In this document: positions 51,122 to 62,200 of the stretch, piece after piece
Layout: every line of letters starts with the position of its first letter
Numbering within the stretch: position 1 is the stretch's first letter
Source: Paludibacteraceae bacterium
GTDB taxonomy: Bacteria > Bacteroidota > Bacteroidia > Bacteroidales > Paludibacteraceae
Assembly (NCBI GenBank): GCA_017451525.1
Contig: JAFTOD010000005.1
Coordinates: 248,001 to 312,000, forward strand
DNA length: 64,000 bases
Direction of reading: 5' to 3'
Notes under the pieces: model-generated
Databases searched by the model: none
The model's input: only the letters and a program-made list of their open reading frames with translations
What the model was told of the DNA's origin: nothing
Program-made: the position numbers and the translations under genes

Positions 51122-51227
51122 CAGGTTAATTTGTTTTTACAAAACAAGAAGGCGTGTGTGGCGCGTATAATTGCCCCGATATTTTGTGTCAAAGAAGGAA
51201 TGTAATATTTGATTTTTAAGGATAAAA

Positions 51228-51575
51228 GTGACTAATTCGTATTCTCATACAGCCCAAATCATGGACACGCCGGGCATGATGCACCATGCAGGGTATGTGT
51301 TTAAGGATCCATGTGTGGGATGGAATTCATTTACTGCCTCTGGTACAGGCAGTTTCTCTGCTATTTCGGCTGAGGTAGGTGGTAGTGTTTGTACGCAGGA
51401 AAACCTGTTTGGTGGTCCTGTGAAAGTGAATGGAATGGTATATGCATCTCGTCCTGATAGACCACCTGTGGGGCAGGAGATGCCAATAGGAGGAATGCTG
51501 TTGCCGATGTTGGTGATGGTGTGTGCATATGTGTTGGTAAAAGTGGTTAAACGTAAGAAATCTCAAGCCTTATGA
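51228..51575 (+). CDS. Small protein with one C-terminal membrane segment, coupled to the giant protein
   Basis: 115 residues from a GTG start (an ATG at 51261, MDTPGMMHH, is also possible). No signal peptide is seen. The N-terminal 80 residues are Gly/Ser-rich with two Cys (FKDPCVGWNSFTASGTGSF, GGSVCTQENLFGG) and a Pro-rich piece SRPDRPPVGQ. A membrane helix follows (about 87-106, GGMLLPMLVMVCAYVLVKVV) and a basic end KRKKSQAL. It overlaps the start of the 2221-residue protein by 4 bp (ATGA), so the two are translationally coupled. No family is recognised; it may help export or anchor its large partner (inference). Confidence 0.65.
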   Translation: MTNSYSHTAQIMDTPGMMHHAGYVFKDPCVGWNSFTASGTGSFSAISAEVGGSVCTQENLFGGPVKVNGMVYASRPDRPPVGQEMPIGGMLLPMLVMVCAYVLVKVVKRKKSQAL

Positions 51576-54500
51576 AAAGATTGTTTCTCTTAATATATAT
51601 TTGTCTGAGTTGTCTGATTGCGCAAGCACAGGCGGTGACAGATGGTGTGTTTGTGAGCGGAGATATCGTATCGTTTAGTTATGATAGTGACCCCTGGGTG
51701 CAATATGATTTCCGCCTGTATTTGGAGGCAAATAGTGGTGGTGTGCGCGCTCCACGAGTGATATCGGATGACTGCTTGTGGCGGATGCGTATTGAGCAGG
51801 ATGGCTCGTCCTACTATTATAGTTTCCAAGATTTGAGTACAGGGCATTGGTTGAGTGTGGATAACTCCAGTCCTCAAGGTGCAGTCAATCAAGGTGCTTT
51901 GACATTGGTTGCTGATAGTACTGCTGCTGCGGCTTTTCGCTTTGCTAATATGGTGGATTCTCAGAAGGGGTCCTATTGGATGGGTGAGATTTATTACATG
52001 GCCACGATGCACTGGGGGGCAATACTTCCGCTGTATGTGACATTGGATTTTACGGTGGCGAACTGGAGTCCTTATACAATTCATGTGGAGAAATGGGAGC
52101 AAAAAGGTACTGGTGACGCATGGGCGCACTTCAACCCAGCGAAGATAGAGTTTACCTACGATGATGTATTGGAGCGTAATGTGCGATTTGTGATTGACCA
52201 CACTACGGAGACGTATTATGAGATAGTAAGACGCCCTAACGAAGAGCCGCTACTCCGACGTGAATCCAATGTGGTGGATCCTAATCAAGTGAGTGTGGAG
52301 CATGTGTATTGGGAGTCAACAGGAGCGAATAAGAGCAAAGAAACATGGCTTGATCCAGCGCACTTCTCGTTTGATTATCCTAACCTCAAATATGAATGCC
52401 AAGAGACATCGCGTGTGATGATGACGGTAGGTGAGGTGCAAGAGATTACCGCGGCTGACGGACATAAGCAGTGGCAGTTCCCGTTGGCACCAGTGGGTAA
52501 AAGTCCAATGGATTTGAAGGGTATTATCTATCCCGAATTGGATAGTCAAGGCAACCAGTTGGGTATCTTGACTTGGATAGACTATTCGGATAATGTGGTG
52601 GTGGAGTATAAATACGGCAACCAGAGTTTCAGCAAGAAGATGCGCGTGGTTCGTAAATCCTATCACAAAGAGGAATTGAATCCAATCTCGGTGTCGATAA
52701 ATCCAGTAACTTATACGTTCCGCGAGGTAGCAGAGGCCAAGGACTTTGTGGTGAATGTGCAGCATCAACATGGCTCTGTGATATATAATGTGGATGGTCA
52801 GGAGATTGTTCGCGAAGTAGAAGGAGAAGCAGAAATAATATCCTTGAATGATGCGCATTGGACATTTAGCTTCGAGAATGGTTGGGATGGGTTGAGTAGT
52901 GAAGTGCTGAGCGATGGTAAAACGATTCGAGTGAGCACACCAAAGAATGAAAGCAATAGTAAGCGTACTGCGACATTGGTAGGAACATATTCCAATCAAT
53001 CTGATGCAGAGCATAAACACGCAGGTGAGTTTCGTATTCCGATAGCTCAACGTGTGGAAGCAGGTGGAATACAATTCGAAACGCAAGCTGGTGCTGGACA
53101 CACAGGAGCATGGACGGCAGGGCAAGAGCAGCCAACACATACCTCAGAGCGTACTATCTACTACTTGCCTAATCAGGAGATAGAACTCCGTCTGCCTGAA
53201 TCTGGCTACTCGGGCTATATGCGCTGGTATGACTATCAGACCAAGGGTGATCCCTATTACAACCATGTAGAGGGCTATTTGTCCACTTCATGGATTCGCT
53301 CGCCTCGATCTGCGGATGGTACGCCATTTGCTGCTATCAATACGCCACAAAGTGCTGAGACGGTTCAAGATGAGGGTATATCGTATGGTTTGTATTCTTT
53401 TAATAGGAATAACGATCGGTATGGTGCTCAGACCGCAGGTACAGATGCTAACTATGGCGGTGTGCTGAACGAAAATAATACGAATAATGCGGCGCCGATA
53501 TTGAGGGGATGGGATTATACGTATAATGCGAGCGCAAGCACGGCTGAGGATAAAGCCGCTTCGGGCTACCATACTATGGCGTGTGATGTGAGTGCATATA
53601 CCGATTATGAATATACCTTGCAGAATGGTCAGATTACTTCTATAACGGAGCCCACGCTTTCTTATCGCCAGATCTTCCATCTCAAACCTGCAGCAGAGAT
53701 AGCGGATACACTACAGGCGCGTACAGGAAGGGGCGAGTATTTAGAAACGTATAAATATCAAGCTCCATCGGGAAAACAAATCCTTTTGTCCACCGAGTAT
53801 CGTTATGTCAAATACCGTTCACATCCATCAGAGATGTGCTATTTCTATCGCGATGCATCCAATAACGTGCAGCGCATTCCTGCATCTGCATTTTCATGGA
53901 CAAGAGAGGTGTGGGATAATAGTACTCAAACATATCTTCTTGCACAGGAATATACCCCTACCTATACTGCCGAACTTGATTATCTGATTGTTAGAAGTGA
54001 TGATTATACGATGGACAATCAGCAAGTAAAGCATAGGTATCATTTGACAGCCGCACCTGCAGACTCGGAGCCATTGCTGATTGCCGAGTTTGAGGTGGAA
54101 TTTGTGGATGTGAAGAAATGTGGTCCGACAACACAAACGATCATTACTCAAGCCCGTATTGAAAATGAATATGAGGTGTTGAGTAGTATTAATTTTGATG
54201 ACAATAACGATACGCATCTGCCATGGGAGCAAATATCATATGGTTATGTGTATGCTGCGGGTGAATTGGCACAAGAGGCCTACTTCCGCCGTGGTGCAAC
54301 GCAAGGTGCGTTCCCATTCTATGGTGAGTACACCATATTGTCTTCTGTGAGCAAGGATTGGGCGAGAGCATCTGCTCATTCGGGTAAGGCGTTGTATGTG
54401 GATGGCACCATGGAACCTGGTTTGGTGGCCAGTCTAACTACAGGTAAGCCTATTTGTTCGGGACAAACGATGTATTGCTCGGCATGGTTCTGCAACCCAG

Positions 54501-57500
54501 CACCCGCTAACTGGTCAGGCGAAGGTAACCCAATATTCCGCTTTAACGTGCAAGGAAAAAATAAGGGAGAAGCGGAATGGCAGAATGTGGGCGTGTATTT
54601 TGTGGGTGAGTTGCTCAAGGGTACAGGTTGGCAGCAAATCAACTTCCCGATTGAATCGGCGAGTGGCTATGACTCTACGCGTGTTTCTATTTATAACTTT
54701 GCTACGACCAACCAAGGTAATGACTTTATGGTGGACGATATTACGCTATATGTATCGCAGTTGCCAATGGCGGCTTACCATGGAAAGATGACGTGTCGCT
54801 CAACGAATAATGGTGTTAGCAGCGCAGCAGCGGTATTGCGATTGGATTATAGCAATATGGAGGTAGGTTCGGATGCGTATATCTATTATCAGATTTATAA
54901 TGAAACAGCAGACAAAGCATTGAATCCAACCTATCAAGAGGGAAATGAGACGTTGCCTATCTACTATCATGACTATGATCATGAGCATGGTGATATGGAA
55001 ACGGACCACGCATATGGTTCGATACATATCCCAGACGCTAGTTATATACCTTCGGAGAGTAGGGGAGATGTTATCTATTACTCGGTAGCCAAGATGCTGG
55101 ATGAGATGGGTGATGCGGTACATAAGAAGGCCTATGTGAAGACGGTGAATAATGGAGTGGAGAAATGGCTCTTGTATGTAGCACATATCATCGAAAATAC
55201 CGAAGAGCCTGATGAGGCGTTGAATAAGTTATATGCTGGTGATAGCTATTGGATGCGTATGGCATATTCGGTGGATGAGTTGGATGAGGACAATTGTAAC
55301 ATGCAGACACCATTACATGCTACGCAACAGACCAAGTTTGATCTCCGCAATTCGGATAAAGGCCTTGTTGAGCAGGAGTTTGACTTGGAATCGGCAGGCA
55401 ATTGCGCCAATGACTTGTATTATCTGACAGTGGCAGTGAAAAATACCTTCGCAGATGAGGTGGGTGGTGCGCTCAAGGATAAGAAGGTGCCTATCTATGC
55501 GGATTGGTTGGTAACTGTAGAATCGGATGATGTATATGGTAATAAAGATGCTACATTGGAGGAACAATTGGCAGCAGATGAGGCGTTTAAGGCATTGTAT
55601 GGGTACACTCATGGACAAGTGACTGCTGCCATCATGTATGATATGAGACGTCCTTCTACAGCTGATGATCCTAATCCAAACTATTATGCTACTCGCTTTG
55701 AGGATTTGCAGGTGGATGCATTTGAGTCAAGACAAAATTATGATATTGTGAAGCATCTCCATGATAATGGTTGGTTGCAAATGTATGATACAACGATTAA
55801 CTTCTACCTCGGTTCGGATGAAGCAGCTCGCTATTGGTGTTTCCCTATTGAGGGTACTGCTACCATGACGGTGAACTATCAAGGTAAAGACACCCTGGTG
55901 GTGCTCAAGGATTGTAATGAGCCGCGTTGGGTGAAAGTGACCTCAGCAGAAGCCAGTCGTTTCTTGAATGTCTTACCAATCGCATCTGAACATATAACGG
56001 AGCAACAACGAGCAGAACTTCCTGTTTATAAAATAGTGATAGGTGATACGTCTGCTATTAGAATCCCTGTTACCGATATGGGTGAAGATACCAAGATTGC
56101 TAATTGTGAGATAACAGAAGAAAATGGTAAACAATACTTTACTCTCAATACAGACGCTATCAGTTTTGTTGACTCGGAAACAGGAGAAGTGTTGCCTATT
56201 GATCCAAGCAAAACGATTGAGGCAGGCAGAGAATATATCGTACGTTTGCAATTGACGACGGGAGCTGATGGAGTGGATTATGAGGGATGTAAGGTAGGAT
56301 ATGTTTTCGTCAAGATACAAGTGTTGCCACAGACCGTAGTATGGCGTCCAGGTACTAGCACCATCAACGGTTGGGGCTTGAACGAAAACTGGAAGAGTTG
56401 GGAGGATACCAATGGCAATAATCTGGTGGACGATGGAGATACCTTTGGGGTAGGATATGTGCCAATGGCTGGTGTAGATGTGATTATACCTAAGATGGAT
56501 AATGAGTTGCGCTATCCATATATTGTGCCCGATAATGAGCACTTGGATGACCCAGAATCGGATCACAAGCACAATCACTACCCAATGACCATCAATCATG
56601 ATGTGCATACATGTCGCAATATCTATTTTGCTTCGGGGGCACGTATCAATAACCAACATTTGCTGGAGTATGAGAAGGCGTTTGTGGATATGCCGCTGAC
56701 TTCTGCGAAGTGGAATATGATGTCTGCACCGCTGAAAGATATGTATGCGGGTGATATGTTTGTTCCTCATACAGGTGACTACATATCAGGTTCTGCATTG
56801 GAAAGCGATAATCCATTTGAGGTGTCATCATTCGAGGGTACGCGTGCGCAAGATGCAGCGTATGCCTTCTGGTTGTCGTTCTATAATAAGGATATTATCA
56901 CTCGTTATGAGGGAGGAAAAGATGTAACAGAAACAGCTACTGCTGAATTCTGCGAATCGAACTCGTTGATTCAGCCGTTGGAGGTGGGACAAGGTTTCCA
57001 ACTCTTGGGCTTTGGTCCTGGAGATAATATGGAAGAGATGATTGTTCGTTTGCCTAAGCCAGATAAGCGTTATTCGTATTTCAGTCCTTCGGGTTATGAG
57101 ACATCGTCGGTGGCAGTTCCTTCGCGTGAGGAGGCATATCGTTTGGCATTCACTCCAACCGATAACACGATGCAAATTACCTTGACGAATGGGGTGGAGA
57201 GTAATGCTTTCATATTTGGTAATCCTACGCTGTCGTATATTGATATGCGTGCGCTATTGGCTGATAATGAGCAGTTTAGTTCAGAGTTCTATTATATGCA
57301 AAACGACTCGTGGCAGTCGGCTACGATGGAAGTGGCAGCCACATCTTCTGACCGATATTTGCCTCCGATGCGTTCGGTGATGCTCAAGTTGCGCGATGGG
57401 GCAACGGCGACTACTGCTCAGGTAAAGCTTAGTACTAATCACTTGACGTTGAATAACTCTTTGAGATCTAAAATTGCACCTGTATTGCGTGCGCCTCAAC

Positions 57501-58237
57501 GCGATGTGATGCAAGAGGCAGAGGTGATGACAATCTACGCTTTTGCTGCGGGCAATTATGCACGCTGTATGTTGGCCACACATGCTGAGGCAAATGATTA
57601 TTATTTGCAGGGCGAGGATGCTTTGTTCTTGTCGTCTGGTGTGGAAGTGACGGTAAAAGATAATTCGGCAGTATCTCCGCTGAACATCTATACGGTGGCA
57701 GAGCAAGTGCCGATGATGACCGATCTGCGTCAAGGAGTTAGTGAAATACCATTGGCAGTTTTGGCAAATGCAGATGCAAGGGCTGAGCATATGCAAATGG
57801 CATTCTATCTCTCTGAAAACTGGACCAAAGAGTGCTACCTTTGGGATACTATGACGGGCACAAAATACCGCATTCTTAATGGCTTGATGCTGCAATTACC
57901 GATGTCGGAGAACCATGAGCAACGCTATGTGATTGTAGGTCCAGACACCTATGTGGGAGAAGGCAATGATGGTGGTGTGGCTACATCTACTATGAACGTA
58001 CTGCCAGCAGATGCTCAATTACATGCTTATTCACCTGCTGCGGGGATGTTGACGGTGACTTCTAATCAGTTGATAAAGTCGGTGGTGGTGTATGATATGC
58101 TCGGTCGTGTGTTGTTGGAGCACGAGATGAGTCTATGGAATAACGAAGTGATTTTACCAGTACCTTCGGGTATGTGCGTGGTAGAAGCTCATTTGAGCAA
58201 TCAAACGACACTTCATCAGCAGGCGATGGTAAGGTAA
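51572..58237 (+). CDS. Giant secreted protein (2221 residues) with T9SS-like C-terminal domain
   Basis: A signal peptide (about residues 1-19, LSCLIAQAQ) is followed by an almost entirely beta-rich extracellular protein. Visible parts: an N-terminal region (25-150); a galactose-binding-like module at about 869-1063 (SINFDDNNDTHLPWEQ ... NDFMVDDITLYVS); a calcium-loop-like DTNGNNLVDDGD at about 1606; a Bacteroidales module from about 1599 (GWGLNENWKSWED, CRNIYFASGARINNQ, PLTSAKWNMMSAPL); and a C-terminal sorting domain (about 2143-2221, KSVVVYDMLGRVLLEHEM...LPVPSGMCVVEA). No enzyme motif is recognised. It is probably exported by T9SS and may act in adhesion or cell-surface structure (inference). 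Confidence 0.85.
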   Translation: MKRLFLLIYICLSCLIAQAQAVTDGVFVSGDIVSFSYDSDPWVQYDFRLYLEANSGGVRAPRVISDDCLWRMRIEQDGSSYYYSFQDLSTGHWLSVDNSSPQGAVNQGALTLVADSTAAAAFRFANMVDSQKGSYWMGEIYYMATMHWGAILPLYVTLDFTVANWSPYTIHVEKWEQKGTGDAWAHFNPAKIEFTYDDVLERNVRFVIDHTTETYYEIVRRPNEEPLLRRESNVVDPNQVSVEHVYWESTGANKSKETWLDPAHFSFDYPNLKYECQETSRVMMTVGEVQEITAADGHKQWQFPLAPVGKSPMDLKGIIYPELDSQGNQLGILTWIDYSDNVVVEYKYGNQSFSKKMRVVRKSYHKEELNPISVSINPVTYTFREVAEAKDFVVNVQHQHGSVIYNVDGQEIVREVEGEAEIISLNDAHWTFSFENGWDGLSSEVLSDGKTIRVSTPKNESNSKRTATLVGTYSNQSDAEHKHAGEFRIPIAQRVEAGGIQFETQAGAGHTGAWTAGQEQPTHTSERTIYYLPNQEIELRLPESGYSGYMRWYDYQTKGDPYYNHVEGYLSTSWIRSPRSADGTPFAAINTPQSAETVQDEGISYGLYSFNRNNDRYGAQTAGTDANYGGVLNENNTNNAAPILRGWDYTYNASASTAEDKAASGYHTMACDVSAYTDYEYTLQNGQITSITEPTLSYRQIFHLKPAAEIADTLQARTGRGEYLETYKYQAPSGKQILLSTEYRYVKYRSHPSEMCYFYRDASNNVQRIPASAFSWTREVWDNSTQTYLLAQEYTPTYTAELDYLIVRSDDYTMDNQQVKHRYHLTAAPADSEPLLIAEFEVEFVDVKKCGPTTQTIITQARIENEYEVLSSINFDDNNDTHLPWEQISYGYVYAAGELAQEAYFRRGATQGAFPFYGEYTILSSVSKDWARASAHSGKALYVDGTMEPGLVASLTTGKPICSGQTMYCSAWFCNPAPANWSGEGNPIFRFNVQGKNKGEAEWQNVGVYFVGELLKGTGWQQINFPIESASGYDSTRVSIYNFATTNQGNDFMVDDITLYVSQLPMAAYHGKMTCRSTNNGVSSAAAVLRLDYSNMEVGSDAYIYYQIYNETADKALNPTYQEGNETLPIYYHDYDHEHGDMETDHAYGSIHIPDASYIPSESRGDVIYYSVAKMLDEMGDAVHKKAYVKTVNNGVEKWLLYVAHIIENTEEPDEALNKLYAGDSYWMRMAYSVDELDEDNCNMQTPLHATQQTKFDLRNSDKGLVEQEFDLESAGNCANDLYYLTVAVKNTFADEVGGALKDKKVPIYADWLVTVESDDVYGNKDATLEEQLAADEAFKALYGYTHGQVTAAIMYDMRRPSTADDPNPNYYATRFEDLQVDAFESRQNYDIVKHLHDNGWLQMYDTTINFYLGSDEAARYWCFPIEGTATMTVNYQGKDTLVVLKDCNEPRWVKVTSAEASRFLNVLPIASEHITEQQRAELPVYKIVIGDTSAIRIPVTDMGEDTKIANCEITEENGKQYFTLNTDAISFVDSETGEVLPIDPSKTIEAGREYIVRLQLTTGADGVDYEGCKVGYVFVKIQVLPQTVVWRPGTSTINGWGLNENWKSWEDTNGNNLVDDGDTFGVGYVPMAGVDVIIPKMDNELRYPYIVPDNEHLDDPESDHKHNHYPMTINHDVHTCRNIYFASGARINNQHLLEYEKAFVDMPLTSAKWNMMSAPLKDMYAGDMFVPHTGDYISGSALESDNPFEVSSFEGTRAQDAAYAFWLSFYNKDIITRYEGGKDVTETATAEFCESNSLIQPLEVGQGFQLLGFGPGDNMEEMIVRLPKPDKRYSYFSPSGYETSSVAVPSREEAYRLAFTPTDNTMQITLTNGVESNAFIFGNPTLSYIDMRALLADNEQFSSEFYYMQNDSWQSATMEVAATSSDRYLPPMRSVMLKLRDGATATTAQVKLSTNHLTLNNSLRSKIAPVLRAPQRDVMQEAEVMTIYAFAAGNYARCMLATHAEANDYYLQGEDALFLSSGVEVTVKDNSAVSPLNIYTVAEQVPMMTDLRQGVSEIPLAVLANADARAEHMQMAFYLSENWTKECYLWDTMTGTKYRILNGLMLQLPMSENHEQRYVIVGPDTYVGEGNDGGVATSTMNVLPADAQLHAYSPAAGMLTVTSNQLIKSVVVYDMLGRVLLEHEMSLWNNEVILPVPSGMCVVEAHLSNQTTLHQQAMVR

Positions 58238-58262
58238 TATGGATAAAATGAAATACATTGTT

Positions 58263-58300
58263 TGCCGAAGAACATTTTTTTTAATGTTCTTCGGCATGTT
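58263..58300 (+). terminator. Intrinsic terminator after the giant protein
   Basis: A perfect 13-bp stem tgccgaagaacat/atgttcttcggca (58263-58275 and 58284-58296) followed by TGTTTTA. It shares the cttcggca core with the hairpin at 269-306. Confidence 0.82.
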
Positions 58301-58346
58301 TTATACAAAAAGATAAGGAATTTTTGTTAGATTCAATTTTTTTACG

Positions 58347-58354
58347 TAACTTTG
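58347..58354 (+). promoter_or_regulatory. Promoter -7 element of the propeller-amidase genes
   Basis: TAacTTTGtcgc with TTTG 20 bp upstream (58323-58326). Confidence 0.85.
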
Positions 58355-58405
58355 TCGCTGTTTTGATAAATTAACAGTTATTATTAACCATAAAACACAA
58401 CAATC

Positions 58406-59233
58406 ATGAAAAAAGTCTATCTTTTTTTGGCGTTGGCTATCCCAATGATGGCAAGCGCACAATTGTTGGAGGTAGGAAGCGTTGAACGCGTAGCGAAAGA
58501 GGCTGATGCGAAAGTGGCAGCTTTCAGTCCTACAGGCGACTATCTCCTTTTAACCAACACCAGTAACCAAGGTTTGCAACGTATGGATTTGGCTACCCAA
58601 AAGGTAACCAAAATTACGAGTGCTGACGGTGCAGGTTACAACGTGAAGATTGCTCAAGATGGCAATCAAATCGTTTATCGTGAGGTGAAGCTTGATGCTA
58701 GCAAGAGTCGCGTGAGCAACATTGTTCGCCACGATTTTGTAGCTAACAAGGCACAAGTGATTGCACACAAGCAACAACACTTGGCTGCTATGGTAGCAGA
58801 CGCTGACCGTCCTTCATTCTCTATCAAGGATCGTCAATTGATGATGACCAAGAATGGCAAGACCATCGTTTTCTCTCCTAATGGTCAACAATACAGCTAC
58901 CACTGGGCATCGCTTTCTCCTAATGGCAAGAAAGTTTCTTACTACATCAGTTCTGTAGGTTGCTTCGTATGCGATATCGATGGCAAGAACATCCAGTTTA
59001 TCGGTCACAATATCCTCGCTCCAGTATGGTACAACGACAATATCCTCGTTGGTTGCGATACCAAGGATAATGGCGAAGTGGTACTTGAGTCTGTGATTGT
59101 AGCGTATAGCTTGGACGGCAAGAAGCAAGTGCTGACCAATGGCGAGCAAATCGCTGTCTTCCCACAAGCAGCCAATGGCAAAATCGCTTACTCTACAAGC
59201 GAAGGTGAAATCTATGTAATGAACGTTAAATGA
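58406..59233 (+). CDS. Secreted beta-propeller (PD40/TolB-like) protein
   Basis: A 275-residue protein with signal peptide MKKVYLFLALAIPMMASA and PD40-type blades: AAFSPTGDYLLLTNTSNQGLQRMDL, KIAQDGNQIVYREV, SLSPNGKKVSYYI, ICDIDGKNI-like VCDIDGKNIQFIG, and NGKIAYSTSEGEIYVMNV at the C-terminus. It probably binds protein or glycan in the periplasm or outside the cell. Its stop overlaps ATG 59230 of the downstream amidase frame, pointing to co-expression and a shared role in wall turnover or surface processing (inference). Confidence 0.8.
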   Translation: MKKVYLFLALAIPMMASAQLLEVGSVERVAKEADAKVAAFSPTGDYLLLTNTSNQGLQRMDLATQKVTKITSADGAGYNVKIAQDGNQIVYREVKLDASKSRVSNIVRHDFVANKAQVIAHKQQHLAAMVADADRPSFSIKDRQLMMTKNGKTIVFSPNGQQYSYHWASLSPNGKKVSYYISSVGCFVCDIDGKNIQFIGHNILAPVWYNDNILVGCDTKDNGEVVLESVIVAYSLDGKKQVLTNGEQIAVFPQAANGKIAYSTSEGEIYVMNVK

Positions 59234-59244
59234 TGCATACGACT

Positions 59245-62200
59245 ATGAAAAAGACATTACTTATTATGGCTGCATGCGTAGTTAGCATCGCCATGTTTGC
59301 AACAGACTTGACAGGCAAACGTATTTATATCAACCCAGGTCACGGTAGTTGGGGTCCTAATGACCGTCCTAATGCTACTATTCCTTATCCTAACTTGGCA
59401 TCAACAGGTATGCCTGATACTTGCGGTTTCTACGAGTCTAACACCAACCTCTGGAAGTGTCTTGAACTCCGTGACAAACTAGAGGCAGCTGGTGCTTTTG
59501 TGATGATGTCACACACCCAAGCTGGTCCTTGGCCATACGAGAAAGTGGATGGCGAATATCCAGATTATACATGGGAGGCATATCAACAATTGCCTGACTT
59601 TGAGAAGTATAACCGTCCATTGCTCGAAATCGCTGACGAGGCAGAGGCTAACAATATGGACTACTTTATTTCTGTTCACTCAAATGCGGCTACCGATGGT
59701 AACACCGTGAACTATTTGTCATACTTCTATCGTGGTAATACAGATGGTACACACGTAGTTCCAGGTGCTGTTGACCGTTGCAAACGCTCTTGGTATCACG
59801 CATTTGAGTGCCGTTCTATGGATGGTCTTGAGCCTACTAACTACGATACCCGTGACCCTGAGACATCTAAGCACATCTTGGCTGATATTGATTTCTATAA
59901 GAGCAGCTACGATGCCACTTTGCCTTCATCTGGTAAGACCTATACAGGTTACCTCGGCGTATTGCACCACGGTGTTCCTGGTTTCCTCGTAGAGGGATAT
60001 TTCCACACCTATCAACCTGCTCGCCACCGTGCGCTGAACCCAGACTATTGCAAACAAGAGGGTATCCGCTACTATCGCGGTATCGTGGATTTCTACGGCG
60101 CAGAGCCAGACACCAAGGGTTATATCTTGGGTACCGTAAAAGATGAGCACAATGCGTTCACCCACGAACTCTATAAGTATGCTCCTAACACCAATGACCA
60201 ATACAAACCTTTGAATGGTGCTGTGGTTACATTGAGCACAGAGGCTGGCGAAGTGCTTGCTACCTACAAAGTAGATAGCTGCTATAATGGTCTATTCTAC
60301 TTCCCTGACCTTGAGCCAGGTACATACAAATTGGACGCTGTAGCTGATGGTTACAAACCTCTCCACCGCAAATACCAAACTGTAGAGGTTGTAGCCAATA
60401 CTACCAGCTATCCATTCCTCTTCTTGGAGGATACAGCTTATATCGATTTGAGCAATGTATATGTAGATTACCCAGAGCCTGAGCAACCAGCCTATGCAGC
60501 TGTACCTGAGCAATTCAATATGAAGCAAAATGACCCTAAAGACAATACTGCTAAGATTAAGGGTACTATCAAACGCACTATCCAACATGCTGACTCTGTA
60601 TTCTACCTCACCCACGAGGAAGATGGTACTGCGCATATCTATGTACTCAACAATACTACTGGTAAGTTAGATACTATCTCTACCGTAGGTATCGTGCCAG
60701 TGGATACTACCAACCCAGGCGATTTCCTCGCACTGTCTGATATTGCTATCACTTGTGATAATAAATTGGTTGGTATCAACTATATCCGTTGTAACTATCA
60801 AGATGATGCTGTTGAAAGTGGTTACAAACGTGGTACAACTCGCTTCTATATTTGGGATGACTTCTATGCTGATCCTGTAGAGTGGTTCACATCTCAATTC
60901 TCAAGTAACTCATACAAGTCTGACCAAGGCTACACTATTGCACTCTATGGCATGTCCACCAGTTGCACTATCCTTACCACTGGTGTTCACCGTTATGGTA
61001 ATGGTGCACGTTTCACTATCTACAATGTCGTAAATGACATGCTTGCTAGCGAAACATACTTTGGCTATCAGTTAGGTTCAGGACTAAGCGATGCAACCAC
61101 TGATGAAACGGCTGTCTTTGATGAGGCTGTGGATGGAGCAGACTTCCGTCTTACCCTCTCTCCACGTGGCGAGAAGAAAGACTTTATCATGGATGCTGAG
61201 AAGATGGCTCCAGTAGAGTTCAAGACGGCTGGTCCTAACGAAGATCCTGTAGTTATTGGCGAGTTCCCAGCTGAGCTCATCGGTGTGAAGTTCCAAGGTG
61301 CATCTTACTTCAAGTATGCTGGTCGCGACATGATGGTCACTCCTTTCGAGAACGAAGAGGGCTTTGTGGCTGGTCTAAAACTCTTTGACATTACCGAAGG
61401 TTTGGATAAAGCAGTAGAGGTGAAATTGGATTACGGTTTCTTCGAGCCTTATGGTGCTCCTACCCAACATGTTAGTGCAGGTGCGTATGTGGATGGCGCA
61501 GTGCTCAACCTCTATCTCTATGTGGACGGACTCGTATGGTCATTCTCTACTGTTGGTGTACAACAACCTATCGTAGCACGTGTCAGCGCACACAGCCTCA
61601 AAGTAACTACTGAGCCTAACGGAGATTATCGTTTCTCATTCGTAGCCAACCAAGCTCCACAAGAAGCTTCTTTAGTATTCTACGCTGCAGGTGCAGAAGT
61701 GGGTACTGTAGCATTACTTAGCGTAGTAGAAGGCAAGAACGAATTGGTAGTTCCTATAGCTGATATCCCAGTAGGTGCAGAGACATGGGCGTTGAACCTT
61801 GTAGGTGGCATAGTTCCTGGCATGGGTCTTATTGCGGATCATGCAGATTCCACTATGGTTAAACCTCATGCTATCGTGAATACCTACCCACTCACCGACC
61901 AATTCGGCCAACTCTATGTGATGGAAGCAGGTGGCGATAACAAGGGAGTGTCTATCTACGATGTCAATATGAATAAGCTCAATGCTACTCCTTATGTATC
62001 TACAGATGCTGCTTGGAATGCTCCTAAGCGTTTGGCTGTAGCTTCTGACGGTACATTGTTCATCGCAGAGTATAGCGACGGTCACAGTGGTGTGTATGTA
62101 ATGGATCCTGCTCAACCAGAGAATATCACCCCATTCTTCGTCGGTACACGCGATGGCGACGGTGTTATCAGCAATAACGGTGTGAATGTAGGTGCTTCTA

